Source: CAYTPI01 sp964439625
Lineage (GTDB): Bacteria; Chloroflexota; Anaerolineae; Aggregatilineales; UBA3940
DNA: 26,789 bases
Direction: 5' to 3'
Assembly: GCA_964439625.1 (NCBI GenBank)
Contig: CAYTPI010000029.1
Coordinates: 1 to 26,789 of the forward strand
Shown here: positions 22,081 to 26,789 of the stretch, in pieces
Layout of the letters: the number at the start of each line of letters is the position of its first letter
Position numbering within the stretch: the first letter of the stretch is position 1
The notes under the pieces: model-generated
Database searches by the model: none
Seen by the model: only the letters and a program-made list of their open reading frames with translations
Told to the model about the DNA's origin: nothing
Program-made: the position numbers and the translations under genes

Positions 22081-22547
22081 AGTGACGCTTCCCACGCCTA
22101 AAAGCGGGGGCTTCTGAGCCACGCTTGCGGCAACCCGCTACGTTCTGGCTCACGGACACGTCCTGCCCGTTTTAATACATTCAATGCCGCGTTGTGGTCT
22201 CGGTCTAAACTGAGACCACATTCACATTCAACCCAACGATGTGCCAGCGTTAGACCCTCAAAAATTACACCACAGTTTGAGCAAGTTTTAGATGTGTAGG
22301 CCGAGTCTACAAGCACTACTTCCCGGCCAGCGTCCGCCGCTTTGTCGAATAACCGTTGCTTGAAGTATCCTCAACCCGTATCCAAAATGCGCTTACTGAG
22401 GTGACAGTTTTTCACCATATTCTTGGTTTTCAGGTCTTCCAAGACAATCACATCGTCGGTTTGAACAAGATAAAGCTATGTAATTTCTAGCAGTCTTTGC
22501 ACCCTACATTTCCATAGATAAATCTAGGGGCTTTGAGCGCATTTTTG
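22081..22547 (-). mobile_element. Dead IS200/IS605-family (tnpB-only type) element, copy 1
   Basis: 467 bases that share both ends with the 22677-22952 copy. The 3' (right) end on the minus strand carries a hairpin-forming GAAGCCCCCGCTTTTAGGCG followed by AAGCGTCACT; the left end starts CAAAAATGCGCTCAAAGCC. It contains a broken C-terminal tnpB (22098-22490). The left-end hairpin has lost pairings (ATGGAAATG instead of ATGGGGATG in copy 2). No tnpA is present. Confidence 0.75.
22098..22490 (-). pseudogene. TnpB C-terminal fragment with stop and frameshift
   Basis: The longest clean frame (22098-22316) gives LVDSAYTSKTCSNCG, then WVECECGLSLDRDHNAALNV: the zinc ribbon and the third catalytic Asp of RuvC-like TnpB nucleases. 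Upstream the same frame continues FKQRLFDKAADAGREVV, is broken by TGA at 22371-22373 where the family has Trp (GWG), and reads on as QTDDVIVLEDLKTKNMVKNC with the second catalytic Glu (VLEDL). Before that, a TAG and a frameshift end recognisable homology. The N-terminal two thirds are missing. Not functional. Confidence 0.8.
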
Positions 22548-22676
22548 ATATTAAATCACGTCTGAATATACCACTATCTCGTCAGATTTATGTTAGCATT
22601 AGCGGCTTTTCGCTGGAATACAAGCAGTCAGGCGAAAGATAGACTGCTAAGCGGCGTCACCACATAGTCAAGTTGC

Positions 22677-22952
22677 AGTGACGCTCCCCACGCCTAAAGG
22701 CGGCGGCTTCTGAGCCACGCTTACGGCAACCCGCTACATTCTGGCTCACGGACACGTCCTGCTCGTTTTAATACATTCAATGCCGCGTTGTGGTCTCGGT
22801 CTAAACTGACGGTTTTTCACCATATTCTTGGTTTTCAGGTCTTCCAAGACAATCACATCGTAAGTTTGAACAAGATAAAGCTATATAATGTCTAGCAGTC
22901 TTTGCGCCCTACATCCCCATAGATAAATCTAGGGGCTTTGGGCGCATTTTTG
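22677..22952 (-). mobile_element. Internally deleted IS200/IS605-type element (MITE-like), copy 2
   Basis: 276 bases, roughly 90% identical to copy 1 but missing exactly 191 bases (copy 1 positions about 22214-22404). The junction falls at a shared TGA. The deletion removes the zinc-ribbon coding part. Both ends are better kept than in copy 1: the left-end hairpin at 22904-22945 pairs GCGCCC with GGGCGC and CCCCTAGAT with ATCTATGGGG, and the right end has CGCC-TAAA-GGCG (about 22691-22702). Confidence 0.75.
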
Positions 22953-22968
22953 GTAAATTACGCCATCG

Positions 22969-25185
22969 CTAGGCTAAGGCACTTTCCTCACCCGAGTCAC
23001 GCACGAAGATACAAGACCCGTTAATCGACTGGATGATCTTCTGGCTCATCTCTAGATCGGGCGGGCGCGACATGCCGAAAATACTGAGGTCAGCGCGCGG
23101 GGCTTTTTTGATTGCCTCAAGGAAGGGCTCGGTATAGACCCTGCTGGTCGTATTGACAGGGATCCGCGTGAGAGTGATCAACTGTGCGAGGTATTCTTGA
23201 GCGTCTGCCATGTTGGCTGGGTCACGTAAAGCCATGCATAAATCAATGCGTGCCTTCCAATTCTGTCCGAGTTGGTAGGCTGCTAGTAGCGCCAGATCAT
23301 GGTTGCCTGTCCGCAGTGCTAGGTTCCAGTCTGGGCTTTTGTCAGAGATCCACAATTGAATCACCTGTTCGCGCCCCATGCTGATCACCGGGTGGCGTGC
23401 CAGCATAATAACACCGATGCGGTAAGCTGCCGTCTTCGTGATCAACGCTTCGAGCTGCTCAATGTCCGTATCTTCCAGCAGTTGCAGGAATAGGATATTA
23501 GGCCGTAGAAACTCACGGCGCATAATTTGGGTGGCAGCCCGTACAGCCGCAACGGGATCATGATCATCGAGGAAGGTCACTTGTGAATACAACCCCTGAT
23601 CGGTAAAGGCATTGCTTAACAAGATCAGTTCGTCGTAGTCAACAGAATCAGTTTCTTGGTTAATCCCTAGAACTCGCACGACCCCCTGTGGCGAGGTCAG
23701 CGAAAGCAGGAAGCGAAAGCTGCCTGCCAGTTCACTAGCATCCTCCACGGGGACCAACACACTGGGCTTCCAAGTCCGTTCTGGCGCATAGGGGATTTTA
23801 CGCGAACGCATTACCGCCCATTCAGCGATCTGTAAGAAAAGGCCACTCCGCACGTCTCCACCATCACCTGTGAGGTTACGGGTCTGCAAAACGCCGTAGA
23901 TCAACAGCACGACGACAATGGCGACGAAGCTAAAAGCAGGGTTCACTAAAAACATGACGAAAAGACAGCTTGCAGTCCCAACTGCTGAAACGGCTTTAGG
24001 GATTTTAAGCGTTGGGCGAAAGGTGACGTTATCAACTTGCTGCTCGATCAACACCACCAAATTGAGCGAGCCATAGGTGATCAAGAAGAACATGGTTATC
24101 ACTTCTGCAATGGCATCGAGGCCGCCGCCCACCAAACCGAACGTCAAGCCCAGCAGCGCGATTGCTGATGTAACCAACATGGCGCGTCGTGGTTCGCCAT
24201 TTGTCTCTAGCGCAAAAAAGTTGCTCATCGGCAGAATATGGTTGGCGGCTAAAGCCTGCATGACACGCGGCGCAGCAACCAACGACCCCAGTGCTGAGGA
24301 GAAGGTCGCACCGAGCATCCCGGCGAGTATCGCACCGCCAATCAACGCTTTATCGATCATAATCGTTAGATTCGTGACTAGCTCTTCAGGTGGCGCAATG
24401 TATGCCAACCAGAAGACTAACAAGAGGTAGATGATTAACGTCAGGCCGATAGCGCTTAGTGTGCCAACAGGAATATTACGGCGTGGATCTTTGAGTGTGC
24501 CACTGAGGCTGATGCCCGTCATGATGCCCGTTACAGCCGGAAAGAAGATCGCGAAGGTTTCCCAAAAGCTGCGCTCAGCGTAGGTGCCAAATAACTGAGG
24601 TTGATATTGGAAGCCTTCTCCACCGATCATTGGAACTGCCCCCAGCGCTACAGACACCAGTGAGACGAAGACGATAGCAAGGATAACGTACTGTGTGCGG
24701 GCAGCAAATGCCGTGCTGATATAGGCAATGCCAAACACAAGCACAAAAGCCACATAGGCCACAATTGGCAAGGGTATGGTTCCAAATGGCATTTCACCCA
24801 ATTGTGGGAGGGTGATGGTAGCGGGTAGGCGCTGCCAAGCTTCACTGAAGCCGAGCACATATAGCCCAACCGAGATACCTTGCGCGAAAAACAAGGGGAC
24901 ACCAATGGCTCCGCCCACTTCCAACCCCAGTGACTTAGAAATAATCGCAAAGGCCCCGCCTGCTCCAACGCGGGTGTTGGTAGCGACTGAAGATACGGCT
25001 AACCCTGTCGTCACGGTAATAACGTGAGCTGCGAGGATAATCATAATTGCGCCGACTAAGCCAGCATTGCCAACGACAAAACCGGTCCGCAAGTACATAA
25101 TCGTACCAAGGATCGTGAGCACTGTTGGCGTAAACACACCCGCAAACGTTGATAACTTACGTGATGAACTCTCGGTAGCTGCCAT
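22969..25185 (-). CDS. SLC12-like cation-chloride cotransporter / APC-superfamily permease
   Basis: 738 residues. The first 430 or so hold twelve membrane helices of the APC fold. FAGVFTPTVLTILGTIMYLR, NTRVGAGGAFAIISKSLGLE and FAIFFPAVTGIMTGISLSGT with LKDPRRNIPVGTL are typical of the SLC12 (Na-K-Cl and K-Cl cotransporter) branch. The remaining 300 residues are soluble and resemble the cytosolic C-terminal domain of that branch, with alpha/beta segments (WKPSVLVPVEDASELAGSF, RPNILFLQLLEDTDIEQLE, ADLSIFGMSRPPDLEMSQKI). Likely an electroneutral ion symporter in the plasma membrane; ion choice cannot be read, and an amino-acid permease is the alternative. A promoter is predicted at 25231-25260. 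It ends 17 bases from IS copy 2. Confidence 0.82.
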   Translation of the reverse strand: MAATESSSRKLSTFAGVFTPTVLTILGTIMYLRTGFVVGNAGLVGAIMIILAAHVITVTTGLAVSSVATNTRVGAGGAFAIISKSLGLEVGGAIGVPLFFAQGISVGLYVLGFSEAWQRLPATITLPQLGEMPFGTIPLPIVAYVAFVLVFGIAYISTAFAARTQYVILAIVFVSLVSVALGAVPMIGGEGFQYQPQLFGTYAERSFWETFAIFFPAVTGIMTGISLSGTLKDPRRNIPVGTLSAIGLTLIIYLLLVFWLAYIAPPEELVTNLTIMIDKALIGGAILAGMLGATFSSALGSLVAAPRVMQALAANHILPMSNFFALETNGEPRRAMLVTSAIALLGLTFGLVGGGLDAIAEVITMFFLITYGSLNLVVLIEQQVDNVTFRPTLKIPKAVSAVGTASCLFVMFLVNPAFSFVAIVVVLLIYGVLQTRNLTGDGGDVRSGLFLQIAEWAVMRSRKIPYAPERTWKPSVLVPVEDASELAGSFRFLLSLTSPQGVVRVLGINQETDSVDYDELILLSNAFTDQGLYSQVTFLDDHDPVAAVRAATQIMRREFLRPNILFLQLLEDTDIEQLEALITKTAAYRIGVIMLARHPVISMGREQVIQLWISDKSPDWNLALRTGNHDLALLAAYQLGQNWKARIDLCMALRDPANMADAQEYLAQLITLTRIPVNTTSRVYTEPFLEAIKKAPRADLSIFGMSRPPDLEMSQKIIQSINGSCIFVRDSGEESALA

Positions 25186-25667
25186 ATGTCGTCATTAATC
25201 CCCTTGTGGTGAGCTGCAAGTCCCGCCTTCATTATGCTCAATTGACTCTAAAAGTTTCAACTGGTTTCTAACCCAATGTTGGGTCGGCATGCTCAAGGTT
25301 CAAACATGCGCTGGTCAAGACATTCACCTGTCATTCGCGTCAGACAAACAGTTATTGAGGGTGTGGTGAGCGCAATGGAAATGCATATTAAGCAGGTGTT
25401 GGCAGAAGCGCCAAGAACCCCGCAGCATTCTAAATGGATGCCTTCACCAGAGATTGTATTCTAGCGCTGGCGCACCTGCACACGAATCAACACCGTTCCA
25501 ACCTGCTCCACCAGACAATCGACCTCGTTCTGAGCAAGCGTCAGATAGAGCTGTACCCAACCCATTTGAAGAAATTTCCCTGACCACCAAGCCGATTTTA
25601 AAGCCCACTTAACAAGCGCCTTGCTATACTCGAGAGCAGTATAAACGACTTCCTGAAGGAGTATTCT
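25186..25667. other. Mostly gene-free stretch (482 bases)
   Basis: It holds the SLC12-like promoter and a short palindrome ACCCAA-TG-TTGGGT (about 25270-25283). Two weak open frames converge on one CTAG at 25461-25464: a plus-strand one (25276-25464, ending RVRQTVIEGVVSAMEMHIKQ...) and a minus-strand tail from about 25562 (MGWVQLYLTLAQNEVDCLVE...). Both look protein-like in places, but neither has a supporting ribosome site or a family I know; they may be gene remnants. TATACT and AGTATA form an inverted repeat at about 25624-25642, just before the next gene. Confidence 0.45.
25231..25260 (-). promoter_or_regulatory. Candidate promoter of the SLC12-like gene
   Basis: On the minus strand TTGAAA (25255-25260), 18-base spacer, CATAAT (25231-25236). 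The start site would be near 25225, giving a 40-base leader to the ATG at 25185. Confidence 0.55.
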
Positions 25668-25907
25668 ATGAGTGACGTACGTCAATTCCCAGCAGAGATC
25701 GAAGATGAAGCCATTGCCGCGTTTATCGCGTGGGATTTTTCGACCAGCGCCACCACCCGCCACAACTACGCTGGTGACGAGGCATTCCTCAACGCCCTGC
25801 TCGACAACTTCGAAACAGCCTATGCCCGCCTTGGTGAAGTGATCGAAGCGGAGGAAGAAGAAGAGGAAGAAGAGGAGGAGGAGGAAGAGGAGGAGGAAGC
25901 AGCATAG
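25668..25907 (+). CDS. Small acidic protein with a poly-glutamate tail
   Basis: 79 residues; AAGGAG lies seven bases before the ATG, so the gene is probably real. Residues 1-60 look like a small helical domain (MSDVRQFPAEIEDEAIAAFI, then NYAGDEAFLNALLDNFETAY). From about residue 61 the chain is almost only Glu (about 16 in a row) and ends Ala-Ala. The DNA of the tail is a GAA/GAG run (about 25849-25900), which is prone to slippage, so the length may vary between strains. I do not recognise the domain. It is a single-gene unit followed by a hairpin at 25930-25957. Confidence 0.65.
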   Translation: MSDVRQFPAEIEDEAIAAFIAWDFSTSATTRHNYAGDEAFLNALLDNFETAYARLGEVIEAEEEEEEEEEEEEEEEEAA

Positions 25908-25929
25908 CCTGCAAGCAGCATAACAGCAA

Positions 25930-25957
25930 AAGAGCCACCTCAATTGGGGTGGCTCTT
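25930..25957. terminator. Strong hairpin terminator between convergent genes
   Basis: AAGAGCCACC, 8-base loop, GGTGGCTCTT: a perfect 10-bp stem. On the minus strand it is followed by TTTGCTG, so it mainly serves the pentapeptide-repeat gene; on the plus strand only the TT of the stem follows, so it may work weakly for the 25668 gene too. Confidence 0.75.
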
Positions 25958-26005
25958 GCGCTTGGGCGCCTCGTTAGTTGGGCATACAAAAGCTGCGACG
26001 TCTTA

Positions 26006-26789
26006 TCATTGAGAATCAGTTGGGATGATGAAATCCCCTCCATCCAGCTCGACCGTCCCGGCCCAAGCCTCAAAGGCTGCACGCCAGTCGGGTTCAGGTG
26101 CGCCATACCTCTCTCGGGCAGGCAGCTTGGTGCCATCGGGCAGAGTGGCACCCTCGAGGCTGCCCTCGGTGCTGCCCTCGAACACCGCCCGAAGTTGACC
26201 GACCGTAAGGCCCTTGGCTCCCCTCAGGTTGGCAAGCTCTAAGTACGCCCCGCTCAGGTTGGCCTCCACCAAGTGCGCCCCGCTCAGGTTGGCCCTCGTT
26301 AAGGACGCCCCGCTCAGGTTGGCCAAGTACAAGTCCGCCCCGCTCAGGTTGGCCCTATACAAGCTCGCCCCGCTCAGGTCGGCCTTCTCTAAGAGCGCTT
26401 TGCTCAGGTCGGCCTCATCCAAGTACGCCCGGCTCAGGTTGGCCCCCATCAAGTTCGCCCCGCTCAGGGTGGCATCAAGCAAGACCGCCCCGCTCAAGTC
26501 CGCCTTATTCAAGACCGCCCCGCTCAGGTTGGCCACCACCAAGCGCGCCCCGCTCAGGTTGGCATCCACCAAGCGCGCCCCGCTCAGGTTGGCCTCCCAC
26601 AAGTTCGCCCCGCTCAGGTTGGCCTTATCCAAGTGCGCCACGCTCAGGTCAGCATCCTGCAAGTGCGCTTCGCTCAGGTTGGCCTCCCGCAAGTGCGCCC
26701 CGCTCAGGTCGGCATACCGCAAGTTCGCCTTTTGCAGTGAACCGTCCTCCGTCCACCCCCTGGCAGTTAGCTGCCGCGCCGCCTCGATG
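26006..26789 (-). CDS. Pentapeptide-repeat protein (5' end beyond the window)
   Basis: The frame is open to the window edge, so the true start is outside; the visible part is about 260 residues. It begins IEAARQLTARGWTEDGSLQK, then some 34 pentapeptides of A(N/D)LSG A(x)L(x)(x) form, such as ANLSGARLVDANLSG, forming a right-handed quadrilateral beta-helix. After LRGAKGLTVGQLRAVFEGS comes a C-terminal segment of about 65 residues with PDWRAAFEAWAGTVELDGGD, which I do not recognise. Pentapeptide proteins act as scaffolds, a few as DNA-gyrase mimics; nothing here points to a role. At DNA level the repeat unit is 30 bases and very uniform. A hairpin terminator lies past the stop. Confidence 0.88.
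   Translation of the reverse strand, partial: IEAARQLTARGWTEDGSLQKANLRYADLSGAHLREANLSEAHLQDADLSVAHLDKANLSGANLWEANLSGARLVDANLSGARLVVANLSGAVLNKADLSGAVLLDATLSGANLMGANLSRAYLDEADLSKALLEKADLSGASLYRANLSGADLYLANLSGASLTRANLSGAHLVEANLSGAYLELANLRGAKGLTVGQLRAVFEGSTEGSLEGATLPDGTKLPARERYGAPEPDWRAAFEAWAGTVELDGGDFIIPTDSQ
26226..26730. repeat. Tandem 30-bp coding repeat, about 17 units
   Basis: A 30-base unit with the near-constant core GCCCCGCTCAGGTTGGCC recurs about 17 times in frame, each coding two pentapeptides. The core is almost invariant at DNA level while the following 12 bases vary. Confidence 0.85.

Noticed and set aside
22616..22653. Inverted repeats TTTCGC/GCGAAA and GCAGTC/GACTGC between the two tnpB elements
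   Set aside because: Short and interleaved; no gene or element boundary coincides with them, so chance is likely.
25290..25310. GGTTCAAAC resembling a tRNA T-loop
   Set aside because: No acceptor stem, anticodon arm or D arm can be folded around it.
25461..25943. Minus-strand frame of 160 codons rich in Leu/Phe
   Set aside because: Its N-terminal part is the antisense of the poly-Glu run, which gives an artificial Leu/Phe string. Only its last 35 codons look protein-like, and they are noted as a possible remnant.
26226..26730. CRISPR-like array from regularly spaced 30-bp units
   Set aside because: The units are contiguous, in frame and encode a pentapeptide beta-helix; there are no unrelated spacers.

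Overview
The window looks like a chromosomal segment of a free-living bacterium with moderate GC, most likely Chloroflexota (Anaerolineae-like). That placement is inferred from gene style and mix, not from a marker gene: a haem-lyase CcmE/CcmF pair without the usual Ccm neighbours, a zinc-ribbon/LexA-type regulator, SLC12-like and ceramidase-like membrane proteins, a lipoprotein of the formylglycine-generating-enzyme type, and long pentapeptide-repeat proteins. No rRNA, tRNA, CRISPR array, phage or plasmid module was seen.

Layout. 1-1280 (minus): an unrecognised membrane-associated protein whose stop overlaps (ATGA) the start of a ketoacyl synthase III cut by the window edge. 1281-1998: gene-free, but it holds a decayed monosaccharide ABC-transporter ATPase fragment. 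1999-3450 (plus): GT-C type glycosyltransferase, ending flush against a convergent minus-strand pair (HD-domain protein, haemolysin III/PAQR). 4819-8692 (minus): cytochrome c haem-handling block of ccmF, a CxxxY-type ccmE and a membrane-anchored zinc-ribbon protein. 8953-10030 (plus): a small protein gene broken by an in-frame TAG, then a ceramidase-family membrane protein. 10086-13517 (plus): copper-resistance operon (CsoR operator/promoter, csoR, a degenerate HMA gene with an in-frame TAG, copZ, copA, terminator). 13531-15743: frameshifted FGE-like lipoprotein remnant, intact paralogue of the 8953 protein, and an orphan sugar-binding lipoprotein. 15769-17048: divergent regulator and unknown protein. 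17179-19141 (minus): pdhB and pdhA (E1 beta and alpha). 19520-22009 (minus): cupin, creatininase-family amidohydrolase coupled to an unknown protein, FmdB-like zinc ribbon. 22081-22952: two related, dead IS200/IS605-type tnpB elements, one an internal-deletion derivative of the other's type. 22969-25185 (minus): SLC12-like cation-chloride transporter. 25668-25907 (plus): small acidic protein with a poly-Glu tail. 26006-26789 (minus): pentapeptide-repeat protein running off the edge.

How the genes work together. The clearest functional unit is the copper operon: CsoR sits on a G/C-rich palindrome at its own promoter, CopZ delivers Cu(I), and CopA exports it. ccmE and ccmF form a haem chaperone/lyase pair for c-type cytochromes. 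pdhA and pdhB overlap and encode the two E1 subunits of a pyruvate or branched-chain oxo-acid dehydrogenase; no E2 or E3 lies in the window.

The striking overall property is the number of broken genes (ABC ATPase, small 8953 protein, HMA protein, FGE-like protein, TnpB), each with a recognisable continuation beyond the lesion. Either this is a decaying accessory region or the assembly has residual errors. No convincing new multi-gene defence or metabolic system was found; the best leads are the CxxxY CcmE block, the LexA-headed regulator without a protease domain, the two dead tnpB elements with preserved ends, and the KAS III/unknown-protein pair.
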